Assembly: GCA_905116865.2 (NCBI GenBank)
Contig: CAJHNH020000494.1
Span: 745,928 to 809,927, forward strand
Origin: Candidula unifasciata
Lineage: Eukaryota > Mollusca > Gastropoda > Stylommatophora > Geomitridae
DNA: 64,000 nt
Reading direction: 5' to 3'
The translations under genes and the position numbers were made by a program. Below the pieces are notes generated by a model. That model did no database searches. It was not told where the DNA came from and was given only the letters and a program-made list of their open reading frames with translations. Positions 43,300 to 54,838 of the stretch are shown here, one piece after another (position 1 is the stretch's first letter; each line of letters begins with the position of its first letter).

Positions 43300-44060
43300 A
43301 GTCCAAGTGGAGTCCCAAAGTCATTGTCACCAAGTCCCGAGTCAAGTCTCAAGTCACCAATAATAATTCCAAGTCGAGTCAGGAGTCAAGTCACTTCATG
43401 TACCAAGTCGAGTCAGGAGTCAAGTCACTTCATGTACCAAGTCGAGTCACGAGTCAAGTCACTTCATGTACCAAGTCGAGCCCCGAGTCGTCACGTCATG
43501 TACCAAGTCGAGTCCCGAGTCGTCACGTCATGTGCCAAGTCGAGTCCCATGTCAAGTCACTTTAAGTACCAAGTCGAGTCCGAGGTCAAGTCACTTAATG
43601 TGCCAAGTCGAGTCACGAGTCAAGTCACGTCATGTACCAAGTCGAGTCAGGAGTCAAGTCACTTCATGTGCCAAGTCGAGTCACGAGTCAAGTCACTTTA
43701 TGCACCAAGTCGAGTCCCAAGTCAAGTCACTTCTTGTACTAAGTCGAGTCACGAGTCAAGTCACTTCATGTACCAAGTCGACCAAGCAATGGCAAACTAC
43801 TGGACGTAAATTTGCCTAGAGAGACCACACAACAGCCAGGGGCTGCTGGGGTTGGTTCTGCAACGTCCTGTAAAGGATACGCAACTAAACTTATACATTA
43901 TATGAAGACGTTTTAACTTGTGACGTTCATCTGCAAATCCCAGAGTGGCCGAGCGCGAAAGAAGAGCGATTCTAAGTCGTCGAAATTCAAGTCCCAAGTC
44001 GAGTCGCACGTCGTTAATTAAGTACGCGACTGAAGCCCGACGCGAGTCCTGTTCGCACGA
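43300..44060 (+). repeat. CAAGTC/GAGTC-rich tandem array (unit about 30-34 bp), interrupted by SINE C
   Basis: Units such as caagtcgagtcaggagtcaa / gtcacttcatgtac repeat at 43320-43785 and resume in degraded form (cccaagtcgagtcgcacgtc, gcgagtcctgttcgcacgac) at 43980-44060. The flanking ggcactttaagtccaagtgg suggests it is the inside of a DNA element, but no terminal repeats were found. Confidence 0.85.
43787..43890 (+). mobile_element. SINE family C, 5'-truncated
   Basis: gcaatggcaaactactggac, gtaaatttgcctagagagac, acacaacagccaggggctgc and ggttctgcaacgtcctgtaa, lying inside the CAAGTC array. Confidence 0.85.
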
Positions 44061-44094
44061 CTCGAGTTCCGAGATTTCGTTGGAAATTCTAAAA

Positions 44095-44350
44095 TTTTAA
44101 GGGGGTTTAGGGTAAAAAATAGTCAGTGTTCTTTTCAAACCCTTACACCCCGATACTATTGGGCCACGGCCGGGCTCCAGCAGGAGGCGGTGATTGGGCC
44201 TTCTAGGGAATTCCCCACAAAATCTTGGAGTCCCCGAGATAGGGTGAACAAAAAAAAAAGGACCACATTTAAAAATCTGCCCATGATGAGGATTCAAACC
44301 GAAGTCATTCGCACTGACAGGAAGCGCCAAACAATTGGTATTTAGGGCTC
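44095..44350 (-). mobile_element. tRNA-derived SINE, minus strand
   Basis: Minus strand: ttggcgcttcctgtcagtgc with, downstream, cggtttgaatcctcatcatg, a B-box-like block (GGTTTGAATCC). A body of about 180 bp follows. G+C is higher than in the surroundings. Confidence 0.5.
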
Positions 44351-44844
44351 CCTATTTCTCATGTAGTAAAGTATTTATAGATACTAATGGGCATACGATG
44401 AGTATTGTGGTTAACATCAATCCAACAGCCTTTATTTTCCAGCACATTGCCTAGCACAAGCTCTCCTTTTTGATGTGCCGACCCGGGAGCCAAGGTCAAT
44501 TACAAAAATCCCACGAGGACTCCAACACCTCTACCGGCGACGGAGTCGCTCATTGGCTAGTCGGTAGACGACTTCGTCGCCGGTGGGGACAGTATTTCAA
44601 ACTGTCTCCTTTGTTCGCATCAACAACGCAAGAGTCCTTTTCATTTTATATGACGCACATAACCTTGTCAAAATTATCACTTAAAGCTCGCCTTTCGGGG
44701 ATATTGGTTGAACAAAATGATTTTTTTTAGCAAAGTAAAGGCAACGGAACGCCAAGACCTTAGGTCTGGCAGACAACTGTCTAGTCTACACACATCCCAG
44801 CAACACTGGACTAGAGATTACTTCATAACAGCGTAGTGCTGTCC

Positions 44845-45275
44845 CATTATACATGTGCTATATGGCTATACTGCGGGTAAGAAGGTCATGAGTTCAGGTC
44901 CTGACAAAGTCAGACTTTTTTTTCCCTTCAGAAATGACCCTTGCTCCCAGGTTGACACAGCCTTGAGTTGGTACCAGGTACAGTCCTTAGAAGTAAAAGG
45001 CCACCAGGATGATACTGACCACATCACTCACCAAGTGCCGATTGGTCTATAGAAATGAGTTGTAGTCCTAAATGCCGGCGCAGCCGGACTTTTTTTTTAA
45101 AAAATGACCCTGGCTCCCAGGTCGACCCAGCCTTGAGTGGGTACCGGGTGCAGTCCCGAGAAGTAAAGGCGGCCGGCATGATGCTGACCACATCACCCAT
45201 CTTGTGCCGATTGGTCTATAAAAATTTAGGTCTAGCCATATGCTGCCATATACGCCTAAAGACGTGGAAATATGA
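44845..45275 (+). mobile_element. SINE family A, two copies in direct tandem
   Basis: The first copy runs 44845-45065 (gcgggtaagaaggtcatgag to tggtctatagaaatgagttg). A second, headless copy begins at about 45075 (gcagccggactttttttt) and ends near 45270 (gcctaaagacgtggaaatat). Both have the gtgccgattggtctata block. Confidence 0.85.
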
Positions 45276-45327
45276 CTAAAAGGGGTTTCCCGGATTTGTA
45301 GTTCTTTGATTCTAATTCTTGGGATAT

Positions 45328-45900
45328 TAAGTTAAGTCAAAAATTGACATCACAGCACTCGGGGCATTCCCATGCATGCTCAGTCCTCATCGTCAGCAGC
45401 CAGCACAGAGTTCCAATACTGATAGTACCGGTCACAGTCTGGTTAAATGTCCGTCTTGCCTTTCCTCTGAGTGTCAGATCCTCTGGTTACACCCAGGTGC
45501 CTCATTCTCTTTAGGCCATAATAATCTTCTTTCTCTACTGATTCTGTTGCTTGTTCCCAAAGAGCCTTAATCAGATCTGCCTTTTCAAGTGTCAATTCAC
45601 CACCCAGTGGTGCAGATCCAGTCAATCTGTCTGCCTATTCGTTACCCAACACGCCGGTATAGCCTGAAGAAAAGATCAAAAGTATGCTCACTACCCGTGA
45701 CTTTTCCAGTAAAGCTTGCTACTCTGCTCGAAGCATCCCTATCTTCACCCTTTTTAGCATGCTTTCAGAATCTATTACAATTTCGACATGTGTATGCATC
45801 TTGCTCTTTAGCCACCGGAGAGCTGCAGTTACCGCCTCCACCTCCATTCTCATGCTAGATGTTGTGGTGTCATATGCTAGGCTGTCTTGCACTAAAAATG
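45328..45900 (-). mobile_element. LINE RNase H fragment D2, minus strand
   Basis: The minus strand reads TGSAPLGGELTLEKADLIKA then LWEQATESVEKEDYYGLKR, preceded by the degraded RNase H segment (45650-45900) and followed by a Cys-rich end near 45350. Same family as D5, with frameshifts. Confidence 0.8.
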
Positions 45901-46020
45901 TTCCAATGGCGCTACGAACCCCCAGGCACTTCTCTTTTCTCTCAACACTGAACCATTAATCCTATAGAAGGCAAATCTGGAGAGAAAGAACTTTAAAAAA
46001 AAAACTGTAGCTACCGTCCT

Positions 46021-46310
46021 TACTGGAGCCGCCGCGGTGTAGCGGCTAGACACTTGCCTGCGGATCTGACTGTCGCCGGTACAGGTCCTGACGGAGACAT
46101 ACTTTTTTTGTTTCAAAAATTATTTTCACTTCCAGGTCAACCGAGCCTTAAATGGTACTAGAAAAAGTCATAGGAAGTAAAGGCGAACGGCGCTATGTTA
46201 CCCCCCCCCCTCCTCTTCCGCACTGGGTGCCGATTGGTCTATACAATGTATGTCTAGCTCTATGTGCCCTATACGCCTAAAGGCGTGGAAAAGGGGTCTT
46301 TTACCTTTAT
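46021..46310 (+). mobile_element. SINE family A, full copy
   Basis: Head tggagccgccgcggtgtagc, then ggctagacacttgcctgcgg and ggtacaggtcctgacgg. Body blocks as at 17570, ending gcctaaaggcgtggaaaagg. The clearest tRNA-like head of the family in the window. Confidence 0.9.
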
Positions 46311-46379
46311 TACTCTTCTGCGACTCCTTATTTTCATGCACTAGCCTTTTAAAAGCTGTCACTCGTAAATATTATGAGC

Positions 46380-46586
46380 GATTTTCGAGCGAAGTTTGTT
46401 TCACGTGAAATACTGCGTGCTCTCTGCTAATGGAACGCGGGACGCTACGTCCCGTCTGTCATTCGTCTCTTCGTGGCCAGTCCAGACTGACCGACACAGG
46501 TTTTAAGCCTGTTTTTAAATAAGTGTTTTACAGTAACCAACTTGACAAAGAAAAACTGCAAGTTAAGACTCATCATTTTAAATAAT
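46380..46586 (+). promoter_or_regulatory. Candidate first (5' UTR) exon and promoter of the CNOT1-like gene
   Basis: A CG-richer island (tggaacgcgggacgctacgt, tcgtctcttcgtggccag) ends at a strong donor AAT|GTAAGT at 46587. It contains a short upstream ORF starting at the ATG near 46430 (MERGTLRPV, about 30 codons). Joining it to the acceptor at 51461 would make a 4.9-kb first intron. This is inference from base composition and the donor; no transcript evidence is available here. Confidence 0.3.
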
Positions 46587-46599
46587 GTAAGTTTTGTGT

Positions 46600-47469
46600 G
46601 TGGTTTAAGATTTGTTAAAGTGTTGACGTTTCAAATTACATTCACTTTCTTGCAGCGACAGACTCAGTGGTCTTGAGTCCAAGGCATGAGCAAATCTGAA
46701 ACTGGTATAAAACACAGTAACCCACACAAAGGTGTACTGCCGGTTACTTCGCATTTTTGATCCACTGGGTTTGCTGCTTCCAAAAGGATTACCGCTTGAG
46801 ATAACACAAAACATTGATCTGAATGACAGACCCCCAAAAGAAAAGATTCAAGATACTCTGTTCAACTTCTAAAGAATAAATAGAGGGGGAATCTTTGAGG
46901 CCGTCTATCTCTTTCTTCTTTCTATGAGTGTAAATTAATACAATATGTTTGTTAAATATTTAACATATAAAGATGTTATAATTAGGTCACCCATGATGAC
47001 TGACAGCTTGATGTAAACATGCAGTCATGTAGTTAAAAATGTGTAACCATCGGGTGCATAACAAAACTGTTGTAGGACTAAACAGGGCATTTTGGGATTT
47101 GCTCCATTTGGATTTTCATCTGAATAATAGCGCCACTAGTCACTGTCTATTAATCTTGCAGAAAGCGTCTGGAAAGGGAAGGGGGACAAAAAAAGGGGGG
47201 GGGGGGGGATTTCAAAGAAATTGTAAACAACCTTGAACTTTTTGTCCCTTCAGCTTTCTTTGCTGGTTGGTAATAATGGAAATTTGGTTTGCGTGTCACA
47301 GAACAAAAGGTTTAAAGTCCAGCGGATCTACCTAATTGCACCTGGTGTTAAATCACATGGCCCAGTCTTCACAGCGAATGTCGTGCAACGCACGTATTCT
47401 GTAGCTCCAGCTCCGTGAAAATTGCCACCTTGAACCGAACGACGCAGACCCTGAAATGAACCCTAGGAT
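46600..47469. other. No supported gene
   Basis: Unique-looking sequence with a G run near 47197. No repeat family recognised. Confidence 0.4.
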
Positions 47470-47610
47470 TTCACAGTATGGGTATCCACATGTGCGTTTC
47501 GAGGCCTCAGCGTGGCAAACAAGTGTGGACCCACCACTTCCCCAACAAGCGTGTGGTAAGCGTCGACTAGCTGGGGGTATACTTTGAAATCGGAGTGCAT
47601 CTGCCGGTGA
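47470..47610 (+). mobile_element. SINE-like family B, 3'-truncated, sense plus
   Basis: gtgtggacccaccacttccc, aagcgtgtggtaagcgtcga and tcggagtgcatctgccggtg. The break point at gtgag leads directly into the next tandem array. Confidence 0.65.
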
Positions 47611-48095
47611 GCTATGTGGTGAACCTTCAGCTAAATGGTGAACCTTCAGCTAAATGGTGAACCTTCAGCTAAATGGTGAACCTTCAGCTATATGGTGAAC
47701 CTATAGCTATGTGGGGAATCTTCAGCTATATGGTGCCTTCAGCTATATGGTGCCTTCAGCTATATGGTGCCTTCAGCTATATGGTGCCTTCAGCTATATG
47801 ATGCCTTCAGCTATATGGTGCCTTCAGCTATATGGTGCCTTCAGCTATAAGGTGCCTTCAGCTACATGGTGAACCTTCAGCTATATGGTGAACCTTCAGC
47901 TATATGGTGAACCTTCAGCTATATGGTGAACCTTCAGCTATATGGTGAACCTTCAGCTATATGGTGAACCTTCAGCTATATGGTGAACCTTCAGCTATAT
48001 GGTGAACCTTCAGCTATATGGTGAACCTTCAGCTATATGGTGAACCTTCAGCTATATGGTGCCTTCAGCTATGTGGGGAATCTTCAGCTATGTGT
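47611..48095 (+). repeat. Minisatellite 6, 19/17-bp unit
   Basis: Units of ctatatggtgaaccttcag (19 bp) and a block of ctatatggtgccttcag (17 bp) at about 47725-47865, about 26 units. It grades into the G-rich array that follows, which keeps the cagctatgtgg core. Confidence 0.95.
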
Positions 48096-49350
48096 CACCT
48101 GTAGGGGGAGGGGAGAACCCACAGCTATGTGAAAGGGGGGGGGGGGGAAGAACCTACAGCTATGTGGGGGGACCTACAGCTATATGTGGGGGGGGGGGGG
48201 GGGTGTGAAGAACCTACCGCTGTGTGTGTGGGGGGGGGGGGGTAGAGAACCTACAGCTGTGGGGGGGGGGGAAGAACCTACAGCTATGTGGAGGGGGGAG
48301 GAGAACCTACAGCTATACAGCTATGTGTGGGGGGGGAGAACATACAGCTGTGTTGGGGGGGGGGGGGAGAGAACCTACAGCTATGTGGGGGTGGGGGAGG
48401 GAACCTACAGCTATGGGGGGGGGGGAGAATCTACAGTTATGTGGGGGGGGGGGGGAGAGAACCTACAGCTATGTGGGGGGGGGGGACATACATCTGTATT
48501 GGGGGGGGAGAGAACCGACAGCTATATGGGGGGGGAAGAGAACCTACAGCTATTGGGGGGGAGGGGGGGAACCTACAGCTATATGGGGGTGGGGGAGGGA
48601 ACCTACAGCTATGTGGGGGGGGGGGAGGGAACCTACAGCTATGTGGGAGAGGGAACCTACAGCTATGTGGGAGAGGGAACCTACAGCTATGTGGGAGAGG
48701 GAACCTACAGCTATGTGGGAGAGGGGAGGGAACCTACAGCTATGTGGGGGGGAGGGAACCTACAGCTATGTGGGGGGGAGGGGAACCTACAGCTATGTGG
48801 GGGGGAGGGAACCTACAGCTATGTGGGGGGGAGGGAACCTACAGCTATGTGGGGGTGGGGGGACCTACAGCTATGTGGGGGGGGGGACCTTCAGCTATGT
48901 GGGGGGGGGAACCTACAGCTATGTGGGGGGGGGGGGAACCTACAGCTATGTGGGGGGGGGGAACCTACAGCTATGTGGGGGAGGGGGAACCTAGAGCTAT
49001 GTGGGTGCGGGGGGGGGAGGAGAACCTACAGCTATGTGGGAAGGGGGAGGAGAACCTACAGCTATGTGGGGGTGGGGAAGAACCTACAGCTATGTGAGGA
49101 CGGGAGAACCGACAGCTATGTGGGGGGGGGGGGGGGGGAGAACCTACAACTATTTGGGGAGGTGGAGAGAGAATCTACAGCTATGTAGGGGGGAGAGAAC
49201 ATACAACTATGTGGAGGTGGAGGGAAGAACCTACAGCTATGTACGGGGGAGAGAACATACAACTATGTGGAGGTGGAGGGAAGAACCTACAGCCTACAGC
49301 TATGTTAGGGGGGGGGGGGTGGAGAACCTACAACCTACAGCTTTGTGGGG
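48096..49350 (+). repeat. G-rich minisatellite 7 (units 20-35 bp with G runs)
   Basis: Each unit is gaacctacagctatgtg followed by a run of about 6-15 G with occasional A or T, roughly 45 units. All G runs are on the plus strand, giving many runs of four or more G within short spacing and hence strong G-quadruplex potential. Long GGGENLQL-type frames are translation of the repeat. G-run length varies from unit to unit. Confidence 0.95.
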
Positions 49351-49373
49351 GAGGGGATGAGGGCTACAAATAG

Positions 49374-49436
49374 GGAAGCAGTGGGTCTGTTCTCCCCCCC
49401 CCCCCCAAACTGGTTGCCTAGAACCCACATTGGGAG
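49374..49436 (-). mobile_element. SINE-like family B, 5' end only
   Basis: aagcagtgggtctgttctcc, a C run, then cctagaacccacattgggag matches the gggtctattc...gaacccacacgg end of the family. Confidence 0.6.
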
Positions 49437-50215
49437 ACAGTAATTCACAGTTAAGACATTTGAACAATAATTTACCAAGATACAAAATGGTCAGAAATAC
49501 AAAATATAGTATCATGGCTGGTCTAACAGGTTTGAAAAAGTAAAATCTCTGAATTTTTCATTTCTTGTAATCCAAGCTACTATGTAGCATTAGTAACCAT
49601 GTCTGTGGATTGTCTCATGTACTTTCAATCATTCATGACTCTGATGTCCCTCCACGCAAAGATGCCAAACTGCTATGTTCTCATCTTGGTCTCCCTATGT
49701 CTCTTCCCCTCCATTTGTCTCCACATTATATAAAATATATATGACATAATTCGTTTTCCCCTTCTCAGGATGTAACCAAAGCATTTACATTGTTTTCCTG
49801 GTGTATGTAGCTGCTGTTTTTTTTCTTCTTGTTCAGACTTTAATTTAATTACCACAAAATGCGAGGAGCGACTGGCCAAAAAGCGCCCAGATTGGAGACC
49901 GGAGTTTGATTCTTTTGTAAGGTTGGATTTTTTTTTCTGTCGGGGCAAAAATACAATCCTATCCTGCACAGTCCATGGCGACAGCACTAGCCTTGTAACC
50001 CTAAATTCTCAAGCTCAGAGGCTCCCTCTCCAACCCCCTTCCCTCCACTTACCTACACTACAAAAGTGCTAACTACAGGCTGTAATGGTAGTTTGGCAGT
50101 TTAACCATAAAATGTGGCATATAAGTTCAGTTTGCAAACCTTAAAAAAATGATTCTGAACCAAGGGATAATAAACTTATACAGAGGTATAAAATACATTG
50201 GGTAGGTATAGTCTT
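49437..50215. other. No supported gene
   Basis: Unique-looking sequence. A minus-strand frame at 49673-49987 has no recognisable motif. Confidence 0.4.
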
Positions 50216-50219
50216 ACTA

Positions 50220-50545
50220 GCATTTTCAGCTAAACATCTTGAGGTTGGCTTGTGCACCACTTACAATGAAACTAACATATTATGGACTGACCAGAGCAAT
50301 TCATTATTCTGCGCCTTAGAACAGGAAACAGTCAACTTTGCAGTCACATGTACACAGAATTTAAAATTGGTGAATCAGCCAATATGTGGATTGGCAGCTA
50401 AGACAACAGACCACATCTATCAAGACTGTTCCAGATACAGAAAATTAGGGCAAAAGTTCTGGCCAAGAGAAACACCGGTGCAGGCCAAACTTTACAGGTC
50501 ACTGAGTGAATTACAAAAGACAGTGAAGTTCATACTATAGACAGT
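50220..50545 (+). mobile_element. LINE RNase H C-terminal fragment
   Basis: The plus strand reads ICGLAAKTTDHIYQDCSRYR then KLGQKFWPRETPVQAKLYRS and LSELQKTVKFIL then stop. It has the same layout as 58660-59160 (TTEHVLQDC, WP, LY, TVKFI), so it is the same superfamily and a diverged copy. Confidence 0.85.
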
Positions 50546-50756
50546 GTTGTAGATAAGATTTTTTGTTTCAAAGGAATGCAAGAAGAAGACTTAACAGTTT
50601 TAGATTTTAAAATATATGCTTCTTTATTAGGCTCTTGAAATATAGCTATAGCTAAGAGACGATGTTAACTTCTTAATAAATCTTCTGTTTTAATGGCACA
50701 ATGTTAATATCTAAATACTCAGTGTACATTATCTATTGTAATCACAACCTCAAAGA

Positions 50757-51335
50757 TGAGTTGAGTTGAGTCAAGAATTGACATCACAGCACTGAGGGCA
50801 TTCCCATGTGTACTCCGTCCTCTACAACAGCCAGCGCAGAGTTCCAATATTGATGGTAAAGGTCACAATCTGGTAATATGTCCGTCTTGCCTTTCCTCTG
50901 AGTGTAGTGAGCCGGCCAGACCCTCTGGTTACACCCAGGTGCCTGATTCTCTCCAGGCCCTAATCTTGTTTCTCTACTAATTCCGTTGGTTGTTCCTAAA
51001 GGGCCTTGACCACATCTGCCTTGTCATGTATCAATTCACCGGATGCAGCCAATCTGTCTGCCTGTTCATTACTCACTATGCCTGGCATAGCCTGGAGAAA
51101 AGATCCAAAGTATGCTCGTTATCCGTGACCTTCCCAGTGAAGCTTGCCAATCTGCTCGAAGCATCCCTGTCTTCACCTTTTTCAGCGTGCTTTCAGAGTC
51201 TGTTACAATTACAACGTGTGTATGCATCTTGTTTTCTAGCCATGGAAAGCTGCAGTTAGCCCTCCACCGGAATTCTTATGCTAGATGTTATGTCGAATGC
51301 TAGGCTGTCTTGCACTGAATATTTTCCATTAGCTT
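50757..51335 (-). mobile_element. LINE RNase H fragment D3, minus strand
   Basis: Runs parallel to D2 over its whole length (gcactgagggcattcccatg, tgtccgtcttgcctttcctc, gttacacccaggtgcctgat, atcaattcaccggatgcagc). It lies just upstream of the first CNOT1-like coding exon. Confidence 0.8.
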
Positions 51336-51460
51336 TCATTACGAACAGCCCAAAAGATGTGAACAGGATAAATGTGCACAAATGTCCTAAAGAAATGAGT
51401 ATCTAGTTATAAGATGGCTGAGCAGAATTTTTCTATGAAAATTACTAATTTTTTTTTCAG

Positions 51461-51654
51461 TTTCAGAAAAACCAGTCAGCAACATGTTCGACCTCTCCCC
51501 AGAGCCTGTCCCCACATTTACCAGAGAAGTGGAGCACTGGGCCAACACCTACATTCAAAAGTTCTATAACTATCCGCCTAGGCCATCCTTGAACCCTCAT
51601 GAGGCTATTTTCATGCTCAGAGCATTTAGCAGCTCTTCTGATAAGACAGAAAGG
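51461..51654 (+). CDS. CNOT1-like exon a (first coding exon)
   Basis: From ATG 51484 it reads MFDLSPEPVPTFTREVEHWA then NTYIQKFYNYPPRPSLNPHE and AIFMLRAFSSSSDKTER. Upstream in frame is a T-rich acceptor, so ATG 51484 (A at -3) is the best start inside the exon. The donor AGG|GTCAGT is off-consensus at +3 but phase 0 fits exon b. Confidence 0.75.
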
Positions 51655-54600
51655 GTCAGTTTTGACTTATTTGTTTTAAATTTTGAATTTTGAATAAAAC
51701 AGGAGAATAACTGTGTAGGCTGTAATCTATAAATAAATAAACAGGTTGTAATCTAGACATTTTCATTCAGAAGTCACAGTTAACCTCAGTTATCTGGATC
51801 TACACACATAGGTATGCAGGCATGCAAAGGGCTGTATATGCCAGTGGAAAGTCGTGGTTGTTCATCAACTTCTAGACTTCAGAAATTTTTCCAGGACTTG
51901 AGTTCTGCATGCACATCCATTTGGAAGATCTGACTCATTTGTGTGCAGACTATTGGTTTATTGCCTTTCAAGAAGGTGCAGACTGGGAAGGGAATGTTAA
52001 TCCTATCTAAGTTGGCCAGATCCCAGGTTGGGAGCCTGTGCCAGGATGACATGAGAGAGATGTAATGTTTTGATCAATGTGAGCCCCGTGTCCTGATGTG
52101 CCACCACGTTTGGTTCAGCACCTCTTTATATCACCAGTCAACAAAGATGGCTGAGGTTCTTCTGTAAGATTTAGTCAAAATGAACATCTTCTTCCACTGT
52201 TTACCTCATTAGTGTGTGTGTGAGGGGAGGGGGGTGGAGGTGATGTAAGGATCGTTAGTGCCCTTTTTGGATTGCATTGTGTAAAACTAAAGGACATTTT
52301 ACCATGCCTTTAAGCATAATAGGCATATAGGGCTAGACCTATCAGCACTCGGCGAGGTAATGGTCAACAACACACCGGCCATCTTTACTTCCAAGGACTT
52401 CCCCTGGTACCCATTGAAGGTTGGCTCGACCTGGAGCCAAGGCCATTTGTGAAAAAAACAGTCTGATTCCATCAGAACCTAAAACTATCACTTTTACATC
52501 CGCAGACGAGCATCTAACTGCTCTACCATGGTGGCTCCCTCTGTAAGAAGAATGGAAGTGAAAAAGTCAGGAGAATGGGGTGAGCCACTTATGATTGCAA
52601 AAGATAGCATGACTAGGCATGAGTAGGTTGAGGGCCTGTGCTTCATCTCTTTCAGTCCCAGAAAGACCATAGTGATGCCTGCTTGAAGCATTAATGATTA
52701 CGAAGGCAGAGGCGTACTGCATCCACAGGGTCAAAAATACACAACGCATTGTGGGTGGCTTGTGTTGCAGGATTGATTTAGTTTGCCTGACTAAACTTGC
52801 TGCCTAGCGCTGGATTGAGAATCAGCTGAATATACACATGGTGTGATTGTTAGTGAATCAGAGTATGTTGAGAAAGGTGGAGACAATCGACAAGCTTGCT
52901 TTGTGCAGGTATAGTTAGCATCCTTTGGATATTTTCTCTAGATGAATCCACTGTGTTGGGAAATGAGCAGGCAGATAGACTGACTGGTTCTGCCCCACTT
53001 GGTTGTGAATTGATGTATGATAAGCTAGATGTTGTGAGGGCCCTTTGGAAGTAAATAAACAGTGTGGAATCACAGATAGATCATTACGGTCTGAGGAGAA
53101 TGGCGCTGTGAAAAGTTACAGGGTGATTTGGCCGATGTTCAACACAAGGAAAAGGTGAGACAGATATACAATCAGATAGTTACTGGTGCGATCAGAACTG
53201 GAACTCTTTACCTACTGCTGAAGATGGGGATGGATCATTTATGGCAGTGTCCTGAGCGCTATGATGTCGATTTTTAATTTAACATAGGGCTAGACCTATA
53301 TTTTTATAGACCAATTGGTACAAGACGGGTGATGTAGTCAGCATCACACCGGCCACCTTTACTTCCCGGGACTGCACCCAGTACCCACTCAAGGCTGGGT
53401 CGACCTGGGAGTCGAGGCCATTTCTGAAAAAGTCTTTCTCGTGTTAAACTGGTGCACATGAGTAATTTTTACAACACATTGTGCCTTTTTTCGGCACTGA
53501 GAAAGTTATACAAAAAGACAGTAATTAATTTTATGACCACTGGATCTTGTTTTTTTGCATCTGATTGTTATCTATGTTTCACAGGATATACTTGAATGTA
53601 TCTTGCACAAACTTCTTGAGAGCTACAGGTTCTTCCCCGAGTACAGAGACAGAAATTTATGCATTGCAGCTCAGATCTTTGGTGGAATGGTTGAACATCA
53701 TATTATCACGTGGGTAATTTGTGTGTAGGAGTAGTAATTTAAATAATATATATTCAACCCATCCAGGTTATAATTGGGATATAGGTTTTTTTTTCTTTCT
53801 ATTTCAGTAATGGATATTTATGTCTACCAGTTATGTTTGCTTACTCAGGATTGCATAGCTTATGGATTAGTTTTAAAGACTGTGGTATAGATTGTTACAT
53901 TCATTATATTTGAAATGTTCTTTTAATAATAGTAATTATATGGTGTAGTCTATCTTCACAGATGATCTTCACAGATGTTAAAGGTGATCTGGAGTACCAT
54001 TATTCGGTTCTAAGATTTATAAACATGTGTAATCTTACTGTGTGATCTGTGTGAATATAATTTATAGTTCAGTTTATACAAGGGTTATCAATTTATTTTT
54101 TCTGTTTCTTTTTCTCAAATTCTATCTTCCCTAGGTGCATTTTTCTACCCTCTTTTCTGAAATCCTTCTTTTCGCTACTCTCTTTTACTAGCTACAGGGC
54201 TGTCTGTGTCTTAGTGTTTTAAAGAAGCATGAGCACAAGCCTGCGTGCATGTATACAATTTATATGTGTGTATAAACATAGAGACCACACCACAAATAAC
54301 AAGGTTTGCTGTATACTGAACATAACATTGTCAACTATGAACCTCTTTTAACTGCAGTGAAAATATGGAAAATGCAATGGTATGAACATGTATCTAATGG
54401 CCTCTCAAAAACAATAATACAAGGCTCAGAGGAGAAGAGGCAGATCAAGTTTTTTTTCTGGATATAGACATTGACTGGACAGGCCTTAGGCATGCAGCCA
54501 TAAAGTCCATTGCCTCTGACCGTCATGATGGAACTGATCATTCAACAGCAACTGGTGACCCAGCAGCACCTAGTGTTACATTCATCATATTTGAACTGGT

Positions 54601-54807
54601 TCCCAGCGGCACCTAGTGTTATTTGGTGTAATCTATCTTCACAGGTGACCCAGCAGCACCTAGTGTTACAGGACCATCCAACAGCAACTGGTGACCCAGC
54701 AGCACCTAGTGTTACAGGACCATCCAACAGCAACTGGTGACCCAGCGGCATAGTTCAGTTTACAAGGATGATATATTATATATTTTATATATATATTTTC
54801 TATATAT

Positions 54808-54838
<31 letters not shown>

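Noticed and set aside
39274..46380. Shared bidirectional promoter for CDYL and the CNOT1-like gene
   Set aside because: The two starts are about 7 kb apart with many repeats between; nothing links them.
48184..49188. 334-codon Gly-rich open frame
   Set aside because: Three frames are open at once across a G-rich array whose units vary in G-run length; not a gene.
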